From Candidatus Heimdallarchaeota archaeon (GTDB lineage: Archaea > Asgardarchaeota > Heimdallarchaeia > Heimdallarchaeales > Heimdallarchaeaceae), in contig JAUVXV010000002.1 of NCBI GenBank assembly GCA_030603365.1, positions 402,757-466,756 on the forward strand: a DNA stretch of 64,000 nt, written 5' to 3'. Shown here one piece after another: positions 17,781 through 26,954 of this stretch. A model generated the notes under the pieces. The model searched no databases, was not told where the DNA came from, and saw only the letters and a program-made list of their open reading frames with translations. Position 1 is the first letter of the stretch; every line of letters starts with the position of its first letter. Made by a program: the position numbers and the translations under genes.

Positions 17781-18167
17781 TTACTCGTAGTGAAAATCAA
17801 GATCTATTTCTTCATCATCTAAATCTTCCAATTCTGCTTCTAGTTTATCATTGTAAAGATCGTATAGAATTACTAATGCTACACCTTGATGAATTCCAGC
17901 TTTAACAGAAAGCCCCTTGTAGCTCATTTCTGGATTATCTGGAAGAATCTTTTCTCTGACATATCCCTTGAGATTATTGTAATTTGGAATAGTTCTTATT
18001 CCATCTATCAGTTCTTGTAATTTTCCCTCAAACCCTTTAAAATTAACGTTTAAGCGCTTTTGCTTTCTAAGACTTTCGAGGAATTCGTTATTAGCTTCTT
18101 CTTCTCTTACTAGGTCCTCTTCAACGCTTTTGTCTTTATCCCCAATGTAATTGAACAGTGTATTCAA
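17781..18167 (-). CDS. Uncharacterised acidic protein
   Basis: A 128-residue soluble protein with an acidic C-terminus (repeated E/D around ELEDLDDEEIDLDFHYE) and a basic middle. The segment SYKGLSVKAGIHQGVALVILYDL resembles a winged-helix-like element that could present a recognition helix, but I do not recognise the family. The start is TTG at 18167; the promoter is probably the TTTTATAG on this strand at 18214-18221, and a dyad at 18177-18207 straddles the predicted transcription start, suggesting regulation. Confidence 0.65.
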   Translation of the reverse strand: MNTLFNYIGDKDKSVEEDLVREEEANNEFLESLRKQKRLNVNFKGFEGKLQELIDGIRTIPNYNNLKGYVREKILPDNPEMSYKGLSVKAGIHQGVALVILYDLYNDKLEAELEDLDDEEIDLDFHYE

Positions 18168-18176
18168 CCTATAACC

Positions 18177-18207
18177 CCTTTCACTAAGTGTTGTTGTTCA
18201 GTGAAGG
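18177..18207. promoter_or_regulatory. Inverted repeat over the predicted start of the 18167 gene
   Basis: CCTTTCACT (18177-18185) and AGTGAAGG (18200-18207) are inverted repeats with one extra T. The TATA-like TTTTATAG read on the minus strand (18214-18221) predicts transcription from about 18191, inside this dyad. A repressor bound here would block the gene below it; an mRNA stem is less likely because the start lies within the dyad. Confidence 0.35.
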
Positions 18208-18748
18208 ATTTTTACTATAAAATTGTTTTGTAATACGGGTTAATCAAATAAACATTTATTTTATAGAAAAAGTATTATTTAGTTCGAAAAAAAATTTGTT
18301 AAAGGGAACATTATTTTTCTTTCCGTGAAAATAGACTTGGTCGCTAAGACAAATGTCTCTATATTTAATTAACACCTTACTAGAATAAGCATACACATCA
18401 AAGAATAGAAAATAAAACGAAAAGTTGATTAAATAACAATAGTTTCTAACTAGTGATTCTCTAAAAACCCGACAATAATAGACAAGCATACTGAAGAAGA
18501 TAGTTTTATAGAGATTCTATCAACTAGAGTGAGAACAGAGTCTAAAATAGAATAATTTAAGCAAATTAATATTTTATCATACATTTGTAAAATATAATAA
18601 AAATATGTGTATTAGTATAGCTAAAAATTAGAATAAATATAACAATATAAAATATCTTTGTCTAATTATCTAGTGAAACATTTTATTTAAAGGATAAACT
18701 AAGAAAATATAAATGCATTTTATTAAAAAAAACCATTATCAAAGCGAT
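18208..18748. other. 540-base AT-rich gap without a supported gene
   Basis: Between the acidic-protein promoter and the glpK stop nothing looks coding. A 77-codon frame on the minus strand (18256-18489) is rich in Phe, Tyr and Lys only because the DNA is AT-rich, and it has no recognisable motif. Short stems such as GATAG...CTATC near 18500-18522 are weak. I see no tRNA or mobile element. Confidence 0.5.
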
Positions 18749-20233
18749 TTATTTCCAATTCTTAGAACTTTCTACAGATTTTTTCCATCTAGAAAGCAAA
18801 GACTCTCTAGTTTCTATATCCATTTCAGGTTTATATTCTTCTTCTACAAGAAAATTTGATTGAATATCATCCAAATTTTCCCAATAATCTACTGCTAATC
18901 CCGCTAAATAAGCTGCACCTAAAGCAGTAGTTTCACTTATAGTAGGTTTCTGAACAACGACATCCGAAACATCTGCTTGAAATTGTAGTAATGGAGAACA
19001 TTTAGTTATACCACCATCAACGCGTAAAATGTTTATATCTATACCTGATTCTTCACGCATTATCTCAAATACGTCTTCAGATTGATAACATATGGATTCA
19101 AGAGTTGCCCGAATTATGTGATTTCGTGTAGATCCCCTAGTTAAGCCTAGAATTGTACCTCTTGCGTAAGGATCCCAATAAGGAGCACCTAATCCCACAA
19201 AAGCTGGAACAAAGAATACTCCTTCTGTACTTTTTGTATTGTTCATGATGCTTGTAAGTTCGTTAATATTATCAAGTATTCTGAGACCTTCTTCTAACCA
19301 TTGAATTGCTGCTCCTGTGATGAAAACACTTCCTTCCAAGGCATAAGTAATTTTATTATCGATTTTCCATGCGATAGTTGAGAGCAGTCCCTTCTTCGAA
19401 TCAACAACTGTTTCACCAGTGTTTAGAAGCATAAAATTACCTGTACCATAGGTATTCTTTACAGAACCTTTTTCAAAGCAGGTTTGTCCAAACAAAGCAG
19501 CTTGTTGATCACCAATGGCTCCAGTTACTGACAACTGGGAAGAAAAGAGCTTTTCTTTTGTTAGACCATATGCATCTTTGTCACTACTTGGACGAACTTC
19601 AGGAAGAATGTCTAAAGGTATTTGCAGTAAATCTAATAACTCAGTATCCCATTCACCGTTATGAATATTGAAAAGTAATGTTCTGGATGCATTAGAATAA
19701 TCCGTGATATGATTCCCAGTTAAATTCCAAATCAACCAACTATCTATAGTTCCGACCAGGAGATTGTTTCTGTTTTGGGTGTCTTTTGCTTTAGTATTGT
19801 TCTCTAATAGCCATTTAATTTTAGTACCAGAGAAATAAGGATCTAGAACAAGCCCAGTTTTTCTATTGAACAGTTCTGAATAGCCGTTATTTCTTAACTC
19901 ATCACAAATATCTGATGTTCTTCGACATTGCCACACAATTGCGTTATGAAGAGGTAAACCAGTTTCCTTATCCCAAGCAACAATTGTTTCTCTTTGATTG
20001 GTTACACCTATTGAACAAATATCTGTTGAAGATAACTTAGCCTTAAGAAGAGAATTTTTTACTGTTTTGATGGTGTTTTCCCAAATTTCCATTGGATTAT
20101 GTTCAACCCATCCAGCTTGAGGAAATATCTGTTTATGTTCAATATAATCTTTTGATACTTCATTTCCAGCTTTGCTGAAAATAATCGATCTAGTACCAGT
20201 AGTTCCTTGATCAATACTTAAAACATACTGCAT
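18749..20233 (-). CDS. glpK: Glycerol kinase
   Basis: A 494-residue FGGY-family sugar kinase that phosphorylates glycerol to sn-glycerol 3-phosphate with ATP. The first phosphate-binding loop is SIDQGTTGTRSIIF at the N-terminus; glycerol contacts are in TNQRETIVAWD; the second phosphate region is GAIGDQQAALFGQ; the adenosine region is RVDGGITKCSPLLQFQAD. Spacing and length match GlpK closely. No glycerol permease or glycerol-3-phosphate dehydrogenase is adjacent. In an archaeon with glycerol-1-phosphate lipids this enzyme would feed catabolism, although some archaea also use G3P. The 540-base gap follows its stop. Confidence 0.93.
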   Translation of the reverse strand: MQYVLSIDQGTTGTRSIIFSKAGNEVSKDYIEHKQIFPQAGWVEHNPMEIWENTIKTVKNSLLKAKLSSTDICSIGVTNQRETIVAWDKETGLPLHNAIVWQCRRTSDICDELRNNGYSELFNRKTGLVLDPYFSGTKIKWLLENNTKAKDTQNRNNLLVGTIDSWLIWNLTGNHITDYSNASRTLLFNIHNGEWDTELLDLLQIPLDILPEVRPSSDKDAYGLTKEKLFSSQLSVTGAIGDQQAALFGQTCFEKGSVKNTYGTGNFMLLNTGETVVDSKKGLLSTIAWKIDNKITYALEGSVFITGAAIQWLEEGLRILDNINELTSIMNNTKSTEGVFFVPAFVGLGAPYWDPYARGTILGLTRGSTRNHIIRATLESICYQSEDVFEIMREESGIDINILRVDGGITKCSPLLQFQADVSDVVVQKPTISETTALGAAYLAGLAVDYWENLDDIQSNFLVEEEYKPEMDIETRESLLSRWKKSVESSKNWK

Positions 20234-20274
20234 AGTTTGTAATAAAATACGAGAGTTTTAAATTTGTTTAGGTT

Positions 20275-21588
20275 TTATTTGAAAGTTTCATGTTTCTTTC
20301 CTTGACGAATTTTGCGCCTACGCTTTGGTTTATCAAGTTCTTTTAGTGTTTCAGCCCCCTGGGTTGAATAATATCTTCCTCTCCATGAAACTTTCTTTCC
20401 TCTTAAGCCATAAACAATTGCCACAACAATTACTACAAAGTTGACTAATTGTGTTATTGGAAAGAATAAAGCTATCCACCATCTCAAATCACCCTTTTTC
20501 CTCCAATAAAAATAGTATGTTGCTGCATATGCTAGATATAAACCAGAATTAACAATAATTCCAAATGTGTAATCAGTCCAGAAGAAATACTGTCCATCAT
20601 TAAAGAATGATTGAATTAAGAAATAAGGTGCAAACAGGAAGTATAAGAGCCATAATATCATAAAACCTATTCTCCAAGGTGTTAATGTAACAATTCCACC
20701 CCATATTGCTCGTCTGAATGCTCTAAAGAATTGATTGAAACCTTCTGGGTACATTCGGGTTTGCACTAAACGGGTTCCATCTATGAAACTTAGCCCTAAC
20801 TCTTTTTCTTTACACAACTTTGCTAATGCAACATCCTCTACAAGAGAACTACTTATAGCCATATGCCCACCTAGTTCTTCATAGCCATTTCTTGTAAAAA
20901 GCATATACTGACCAGAAGCTAGAAAAGAATCTTTGATGTAAGGATTACTTATATCATCTCTTGGTCCGCCACATAGAAAACTCAAGAAATAAAGATAGGA
21001 TGGGAAGAATTCGTAGAATTTGTAAGCTTCAAGATAGGGTAACAGAGAGAATAATACAACTTCAGAACCTAAAAGGTGTGAAACTGTAATCCTTAGTGAT
21101 CCGGGAGTATGTTTTGTATCAGCATCAGTAAATAATAAAACATCTCCTTGAGCGGCTTGATAGCCTACGTGGCAGCCATAAGATTTACCAATCCATCCAG
21201 TTGGAAGATTCTCGTCAATTAGCACATTCACCCCGAAGGATTCAGCAATTTCGACAGTCTTATCTTTTGAACCTCCATCAACGACTAATATTTCATAGTT
21301 AGGATAATCAAGTCTAGTTAAACTGGTTAGACACTTCCGAATATTTACTTCTTCTTCCAACGTTGGAACTATAATTGAAACAAACGGAAAATCCTCATTC
21401 TTTAAATCTAAAATATGCCAGCCATTACGACTGTTCTGTACCAGTACAAAAAAGTACACAAAACAGACTACAACTAGTGAAATATATAGTGATTCAAAGA
21501 ACCAGCCCACTTTATACACCTGATGATTACGTTTGCGATTATATGTACGAACTTCTTTATATACTTTATCAGCTTTTGTTTTCTTCAT
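20275..21588 (-). CDS. Membrane glycosyltransferase, family 2 (CrtQ-like)
   Basis: The 437-residue protein has one N-terminal membrane helix (SLYISLVVVCFVYFFVLV), a GT-A domain and three or four C-terminal helices. The GT-A domain shows PFVSIIVPTLEEEVNIRKCL, the nucleotide-sugar site LVVDGGSKDKT and the metal-binding LLFTDADTKHTPG (DxD). The layout, with a C-terminal membrane block and a basic tail, matches the GT2 group that includes hydroxychlorobactene glucosyltransferase and other lipid glycosyltransferases. It probably glycosylates a membrane lipid or carrier on the cytosolic face; the donor and acceptor are unknown. It lies upstream of glpK on the same strand with a 41-base gap. Confidence 0.85.
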   Translation of the reverse strand: MKKTKADKVYKEVRTYNRKRNHQVYKVGWFFESLYISLVVVCFVYFFVLVQNSRNGWHILDLKNEDFPFVSIIVPTLEEEVNIRKCLTSLTRLDYPNYEILVVDGGSKDKTVEIAESFGVNVLIDENLPTGWIGKSYGCHVGYQAAQGDVLLFTDADTKHTPGSLRITVSHLLGSEVVLFSLLPYLEAYKFYEFFPSYLYFLSFLCGGPRDDISNPYIKDSFLASGQYMLFTRNGYEELGGHMAISSSLVEDVALAKLCKEKELGLSFIDGTRLVQTRMYPEGFNQFFRAFRRAIWGGIVTLTPWRIGFMILWLLYFLFAPYFLIQSFFNDGQYFFWTDYTFGIIVNSGLYLAYAATYYFYWRKKGDLRWWIALFFPITQLVNFVVIVVAIVYGLRGKKVSWRGRYYSTQGAETLKELDKPKRRRKIRQGKKHETFK

Positions 21589-21691
21589 ATATTTTCCTAA
21601 TTGATTAATAATTCGTTTAAATCAAATTTGTAACCCAAATAGAAGTAAAAATAATAGAAATAGAAAATTAAAAGGAAAAGTAAATAGTAAC

Positions 21692-22657
21692 TTATGTTGT
21701 TTGGATTGGACCTTCGGGTGTCATATAAACGGTATGTTCATGTTGACTAATCAAAGCCTCTGAAGTATCAGAAAGAACATGATATTGATACAAAGCACCT
21801 ACATTGCTTAATTCTCTTATACCCATTTTAGCTTTAGCAGGTCCTAATGCCTTGTAAATCCACCTGGTTGCGACAGGAAGACGATGATATTCTCTTTCCA
21901 ACAATCTTCGAACTTGTTTTGCTGAATCTGTACGCAATGGAAATCTTCCATCAGCTAAACGAACAATATACAACTTAGTTCTATCTTGATGTGATTCACC
22001 AGAACCAGTTGATGCAAAAGTTTCTATTGCATATACCTCATCTTGTAGAATCAGATTACCTTTCCTACCGGCTACATTAGGTATAGATTTAGGTCCGTGG
22101 ACTCTATAAGGAAGTAGTAAATGACCTGAAAGATCCTTTACGGTGGTAAAACCATATCCTTCAATTATATTCTCAATAAGATCTCCTAGTTTCCCAGTAT
22201 ACCCACCTGCGCGAATAACTTTTACAGCTGTTTCGGTAGCTTCTTTGCTAGCCTTAATCAAATCATTGTGAACGTCATCAAAAGCTACTGTAAGTGCAGT
22301 ATCAGCGATAAATCCGTCATATTGAACTCCACAATCAATCTTAACTACATCTCCTTTTTTTAGAACCAATTCATCTTCCCAAGGACTTGTATAATGAGCA
22401 GCATGATTATTAATTGCAACGTTAAGAGGAAACGCTGGTTTCATTCCTGCGTCTGCGATCATTTTATCAGCAGTTTCACACAAATCTAATGCTTTAATTC
22501 CTGGTTTAGCCATCCCTTTGAGATGTTGAAGAATACTCTTAGCAACTTCCCCTGCCTTCTTGTATTTCTCTAAGGGAGTTTCTTCTATTTCTTCTTCTTT
22601 AACCTCTTCTGTTTTTTCTTCTTTGACTTCCTCTTTAGTCTTTTTTTCTTCAGCCAT
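21692..22657 (-). CDS. map: Methionine aminopeptidase, type II (archaeal/eukaryal)
   Basis: A 321-residue type II methionine aminopeptidase that removes the initiator Met from new proteins. Ligands are all present: the substrate His in NNHAAHYTSP (H88), metal Asp108 and Asp119 in KIDCGVQYDGFIADT, His179 in SGHLLLPYRVHG, Glu212 in AIETFAS and Glu307 in ISQHEHTVY. It has a roughly 28-residue N-terminal extension made mostly of Lys and Glu (EEKKTKEEVKEEK...), which is unusual for archaeal enzymes and recalls the charged extension of eukaryotic MetAP2. The start codon ATG at 22657 lies just before that extension, and an alternative start after it is not obvious. Confidence 0.94.
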   Translation of the reverse strand: MAEEKKTKEEVKEEKTEEVKEEEIEETPLEKYKKAGEVAKSILQHLKGMAKPGIKALDLCETADKMIADAGMKPAFPLNVAINNHAAHYTSPWEDELVLKKGDVVKIDCGVQYDGFIADTALTVAFDDVHNDLIKASKEATETAVKVIRAGGYTGKLGDLIENIIEGYGFTTVKDLSGHLLLPYRVHGPKSIPNVAGRKGNLILQDEVYAIETFASTGSGESHQDRTKLYIVRLADGRFPLRTDSAKQVRRLLEREYHRLPVATRWIYKALGPAKAKMGIRELSNVGALYQYHVLSDTSEALISQHEHTVYMTPEGPIQTT

Positions 22658-22751
22658 TTATTTTCACCAGAATTGAATTCTACTCCATTTTAATATATTT
22701 AACTCTGATGTTTTGACACAAAAATTAGAAAAAGAAAAAGAGGGGAAAAGT

Positions 22752-24566
22752 TTAGGGTGGTATTATGTTAGGAAATCCAGCTATAATGCTCACAATCGCA
22801 CCGATGAATAGAATAGCAACAAGCACCCATCCTGCAATATCTTTATTAGAACTGAAAGTAGTTTGACCGTCTCGTGTATACATTTTCTTTATCATCACAA
22901 TTGGTCTTGGTGTTCTTCTATACCATCCAATAATTGTTACTTGAGAACCTATCACTTTTTCAACTCTAAATATTGCAGTTATCCATCTCATGAAACCAAA
23001 CAAAGGATTATAATCCAAAGTTATTATTCCAGTTGGATCTTGTAAGACCACATCTTCACTGAAGTAGTATCCTGGTGTACCTCTTCCAATTATTGTTCCT
23101 TGTAAATGGATTGGTTTACCTCTAAATGGCGAAGCTTCTGCATATCCGTCATCTGAAACATCAGTGACAGAGTGCATAATGGGAACTAATGGAAGATCTT
23201 CATGGAGTTTAGGATAACGCACTCTAACTCTCCAAATCCACAAAAATCCAACTAATGCAAGTCCTACCCCAACTCCTATCCAAACCATGTTCATATCTAC
23301 TGACCAGATACCATAGAGATCAAAGAAGTAGAAGAATGCTCCTGCTCCAGGAACAAGGAATAATAGTAATGGTGTGACATAAGACAAGAATAAGTCAATT
23401 AAGAACTCATCCCAAAGAGTTTCTTTTATCTGGTCTGTTCCTAAATCTGGAAATGTTCTTGGCATCTGCATTTCTTCAGATAGATCGTCTAATGCTAGAA
23501 GTCTTTTTGCCGCCAATGGATGTGTGGATTGTAATTCTAGAAATCCAGCCCATGGACTTTCCAAATCCCAAGCAGCGGCTTTAACTACCATCTCTGGTTT
23601 AACTTCACCAACTTTGGCTTGAGCATAAGCAGACATTATAAGACCTTTAGCTGCTTTAATATCAAAAATGTTCAAGGATCGAGTTGTATTAGTAAAATTA
23701 GAACGTGAATAAGCTCTAGTTCTTGTTCTTCTGTCAACTCCTTTATCGCTCATTGTAGTAGCATAAGCTGCCTGAGTTTGAACCATTCCGTAAGCTATTT
23801 TGACTAATGCCGTTGATAGTCCTTTAGGATTGTTAGTTTCTTGTCCTGAAAATCTATCAGCATAATATTCCCTAACCCTGCTTAGGAAAAGAACTATGAA
23901 TTGGCTTATAATATAGAATATATAAGAAACAATCATGGTTACAACAGCTGCAGTAGCAATTGCAGCAGCGGCTTTGTTATCATCACCACCAGAGATAAAT
24001 CCTACTCTGAGGAATCCTCTAGAGAAAATATAGAAAGTGTAAAGTATCATAGGAACTGCGGCTGCAATAGTCATGAAAAGAAAATCACGATGAGCAATGT
24101 GTCCCAACTCATGAGCAACCACACCTTTTTGTTCTTCTGGGGTAAGAAGATTAAGTAATCCATCAGAAATTACTATTCTGGCATTCTTTTTGAATCTTCC
24201 ATAAGTAAGAGCTGTTGGCATTTGATCATGAATCATACCTATTTTCTTAACTGATATATTTTGCAATTGGCTCTGGTCTGCAATTAATTGAGCAAGATGT
24301 GGTGGCAATTGCATAGGATCAATCCATGTCATTTTGTAAAGCCATCTGAAATTTAGGTCTAGAAGCCAAGGAGATATTAGAAATTGTAGAAGAATAATCC
24401 CTATGGCAATCAATATTGGAAAGAGTATTATTGTGAAAGAATACGAATCTGCTAATACAAATCCATAATAATTTGCTACAAGCACTGCTCCAATAACAAC
24501 TGCATAAACTAATCCCCATAGGAAAGCTAACGTCAACATTCCTCTGAAAAGTATTTTAGATTTCAT
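22752..24566 (-). CDS. Membrane M48 family metalloprotease, HtpX-like with C-terminal extension
   Basis: The 604-residue protein has two N-terminal membrane helices, the zinc motif VVAHELGHIAHRDF, two more helices, and the third ligand in SRVREYYADRFSG, the standard HtpX/Ste24 arrangement. Unlike 290-residue bacterial HtpX it carries about 300 more residues: two further helices near residues 390-450, a beta-rich segment (GKPIHLQGTIIGRGTPGYYF ... GSQVTIIGWYRRTP) and a final helix. Similar long forms occur in other archaea. It should degrade misfolded membrane proteins. It follows map upstream on the same strand with a 94-base gap; no regulator is visible. Confidence 0.88.
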   Translation of the reverse strand: MKSKILFRGMLTLAFLWGLVYAVVIGAVLVANYYGFVLADSYSFTIILFPILIAIGIILLQFLISPWLLDLNFRWLYKMTWIDPMQLPPHLAQLIADQSQLQNISVKKIGMIHDQMPTALTYGRFKKNARIVISDGLLNLLTPEEQKGVVAHELGHIAHRDFLFMTIAAAVPMILYTFYIFSRGFLRVGFISGGDDNKAAAAIATAAVVTMIVSYIFYIISQFIVLFLSRVREYYADRFSGQETNNPKGLSTALVKIAYGMVQTQAAYATTMSDKGVDRRTRTRAYSRSNFTNTTRSLNIFDIKAAKGLIMSAYAQAKVGEVKPEMVVKAAAWDLESPWAGFLELQSTHPLAAKRLLALDDLSEEMQMPRTFPDLGTDQIKETLWDEFLIDLFLSYVTPLLLFLVPGAGAFFYFFDLYGIWSVDMNMVWIGVGVGLALVGFLWIWRVRVRYPKLHEDLPLVPIMHSVTDVSDDGYAEASPFRGKPIHLQGTIIGRGTPGYYFSEDVVLQDPTGIITLDYNPLFGFMRWITAIFRVEKVIGSQVTIIGWYRRTPRPIVMIKKMYTRDGQTTFSSNKDIAGWVLVAILFIGAIVSIIAGFPNIIPP

Positions 24567-24640
24567 GTTATCAAGATAAACAGTTCACTTACTAGTATAA
24601 ATAACTTCATTTTTTGAAGAAAAATAAAATGAGAAGAAAA

Positions 24641-26125
24641 TTAATTCTTTCTTCTTCTATTTATTATGAATACCACTGCAACAAAGAGTGAAATTATTGA
24701 GAAAAATGCAAAACTTCCTTCATCTGTTGGTGTGGGGGTTTCTGTTGGTGTGGGGGTTTCTGTTACTGGAACATAGAAAGGATAAGTAAAGTTTGATGTT
24801 CTTGCTCCTTCAACACTCGATAATGCTGTTCCTCCACAGACAAAACCTGATTCTATTCCTAGAAGGGAGAGCGTAGTTGGTGCAACATCTCTAATACTTG
24901 TTCCGCCAATTGTAGAGTTTTGCTTAATACCTGGACCTGCAACCATGAAGATTCCTTGCATTTCAAGATTATCGTTCAGATACCCATGCATACCCACATA
25001 AGGTGACCCAAAATGTCTTGACATCCCTTGATCTAACCAAACAGAGATATTTACACCTCGATCGTGATGGTTAAGATTTATTGCATCATTTTCTTCATTT
25101 ACATAAACAGTTTGAATACCAGGTGCTCCTTTTAAGTAACTTGCAAATTCCTCTACTTTAGAAGTGTTTGTTTCTCCAATGAAGTAAAGTAGCTCAAATG
25201 CAGCATCATGTGCAATATAAGGAGTTAGAGAGGTATTTCCCACAGCATCTAAATAGAATTGTTTATCCTCTAAGAAATAGTAACTATCAGTTACTGTTGC
25301 CATTCCATGATCAGATGTTAGAATGACTACTGTATCCTTCAACAAATCATTTTTCTCTAGTTGGGAGAAGAAATTGTGCAGTGCATTATTTATAGAATGA
25401 ATTACAGCTTCAACGGTACTAGAATCAACTCCTGAATAATGTCCTGCAGCATCAACTCCTGGCAACCAAGCATAGACAAGTTCTATTTCAGGATCACTAA
25501 CAATTACCTGAGCTGTTTTTGCAGTTATTCCGTAATCAGTCCTCATATCGTGATCTCCAAACCAGTCATAATCAAAAAGATATGTTGGACTAATTCCACC
25601 ATAATATGTACCTTCATCTACATATGGCCATGCAAACACTGCAGTCTTAACAGCATTTTCTTCAGCATGTATTACTGAAGGTTTAGAAGTTAAAAGATGT
25701 AATCCTGTATTGGTATCTCGATATGGATCTAAGGGGTCAGAAAAGAGTGAGTATGACTTATTGTCTTCCCAGTCATAGAATGTGTTTCCTATAATGCCAT
25801 GTTCATCGACATGATTTCCAGTTATCATAGACACATGATTTACAGCAGTTACTGTAGGATTTGATGAAACTTGATAATCAGCTACGACACCTTCATCCAT
25901 GAACCATTGAAAAACAGGTTCATCATCTGTTTTGGATATATAATCATAGCGGAAAGCATCTATACTGAATACGACGACCCTATTTATGGTATTAACAACA
26001 TAGTTCAATTCTGTTATTTTTTCATTTTCTTTTGCAGTTATTACTGATGAGGAGATTAACAGAGTTCCTAACAGTAAAACAATCATTAGGGATTTTGAAA
26101 ATGTTTTTGCTTTCATATTACTCAA
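24641..26125 (-). CDS. Secreted type I phosphodiesterase/nucleotide pyrophosphatase, membrane-anchored
   Basis: A 494-residue alkaline-phosphatase-superfamily enzyme. A signal peptide (SLMIVLLLGTLLISSSVITA) precedes the catalytic domain: metal Asp in VFSIDAFRYDYI, the nucleophile Thr in SSNPTVTAVNHVSMITGNH, and later metal ligands in LPGVDAAGHYSG, LTSDHGMA and the final AGPGIKQN region. The C-terminus has a short stalk of PTPTE repeats (DNA repeat at 24723-24758), one membrane helix and the basic end NRRRKN, so the enzyme is tethered outside the cell. It probably hydrolyses nucleotides or phosphodiesters, possibly to scavenge phosphate; substrate preference cannot be read. Confidence 0.88.
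   Translation of the reverse strand: MSNMKAKTFSKSLMIVLLLGTLLISSSVITAKENEKITELNYVVNTINRVVVFSIDAFRYDYISKTDDEPVFQWFMDEGVVADYQVSSNPTVTAVNHVSMITGNHVDEHGIIGNTFYDWEDNKSYSLFSDPLDPYRDTNTGLHLLTSKPSVIHAEENAVKTAVFAWPYVDEGTYYGGISPTYLFDYDWFGDHDMRTDYGITAKTAQVIVSDPEIELVYAWLPGVDAAGHYSGVDSSTVEAVIHSINNALHNFFSQLEKNDLLKDTVVILTSDHGMATVTDSYYFLEDKQFYLDAVGNTSLTPYIAHDAAFELLYFIGETNTSKVEEFASYLKGAPGIQTVYVNEENDAINLNHHDRGVNISVWLDQGMSRHFGSPYVGMHGYLNDNLEMQGIFMVAGPGIKQNSTIGGTSIRDVAPTTLSLLGIESGFVCGGTALSSVEGARTSNFTYPFYVPVTETPTPTETPTPTDEGSFAFFSIISLFVAVVFIINRRRKN
24723..24758. repeat. Two 18-base tandem repeats encoding a Pro-Thr stalk
   Basis: Two exact copies of TCTGTTGGTGTGGGGGTT (24723-24740 and 24741-24758) encode the PTPTET repeats of the phosphodiesterase stalk on the minus strand. 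Such stretches are usual O-glycosylation sites and change length by replication slippage. Confidence 0.75.
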
Positions 26126-26182
26126 GAATTAGTTATTATCATTCATTATATTTCTTTCGTAGAGAAATGTGACATCTAAGTA

Positions 26183-26851
26183 TTATTTGCAATACATTTG
26201 AAGAAGGTCTGTCATAGAACCAATAATTGCCTTAGCTTCAATCTTCTTTCTTCGTGTTCCTGGAGCACCTTCTGAACCAAAGTAAATGAAATCAATATCT
26301 GCGTTTAATGCAGTCTCTGCATCTACCCATGAATCTCCAATAAAAACTGTAGTTTCTTCATTCTTCTGGAATTTCTCCATTAGTTTATAAATTCCTTCTG
26401 GATTTGGTTTACTATTAGTTACATCATCCCTAGTTAAAACATACTCAAAAAGATGATTGAAATTATATTTTTCTAATGCATAATCAGTTAGTTTTCTTGA
26501 GTTATTTGTATAAATAACCAAAATATGTCCTGCATTTTTTAGTTCTTCAAGTGAATTTACCACATCTTTTTCGACAAATGCTTTTTCATAGCCTTCAAGT
26601 TCATGGTTTTCAACCATTTTCCAAGCTTTTTCATGTAGTCTGTTGGATGGGTCTTTATCTTTAATGAGTTGAACTAATTCAAGAATTGTGTAAATTGTAC
26701 CCTCAATCTCAAAATATTCCTCTTTCGAAACAATATCTTTCAGTAACTCTCTTAATCCATCTCTCACACCCATATAATCAATATCAGACTGAATCAAAGT
26801 TCCATCCATATCAAATATCAGAAGAAGTTGAGCAGAATTCATTTCTTTCAC
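26183..26851 (-). CDS. HAD superfamily phosphatase
   Basis: A 222-residue haloacid-dehalogenase-type hydrolase with motif I LIFDMDGTLIQSD (nucleophile Asp), motif II VIYTNNSRK, a Lys in TNSKPNPEG (motif III) and motif IV FIGDSWVDAETA. The helical cap between motifs I and II places it with phosphoglycolate phosphatase-like subfamily I enzymes. It would dephosphorylate a small metabolite that cannot be named. Its upstream region is shared with the divergent helical-repeat gene at 26955. Confidence 0.87.
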   Translation of the reverse strand: MKEMNSAQLLLIFDMDGTLIQSDIDYMGVRDGLRELLKDIVSKEEYFEIEGTIYTILELVQLIKDKDPSNRLHEKAWKMVENHELEGYEKAFVEKDVVNSLEELKNAGHILVIYTNNSRKLTDYALEKYNFNHLFEYVLTRDDVTNSKPNPEGIYKLMEKFQKNEETTVFIGDSWVDAETALNADIDFIYFGSEGAPGTRRKKIEAKAIIGSMTDLLQMYCK

Positions 26852-26954
26852 TTTTTGAAGATTTTACATGAATTATTAATAATTTGGGAATATACATTAC
26901 AGAACTATAGTTAATCTTTTATTTTTAGTTCTTCAATAGTATTTTGGTGTTCCT

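Noticed and set aside
18256..18489. 77-codon frame on the minus strand in the AT-rich gap
   Set aside because: Composition mirrors AT-rich DNA (Phe, Tyr, Lys, Asn), there is no motif and no promoter-start match.
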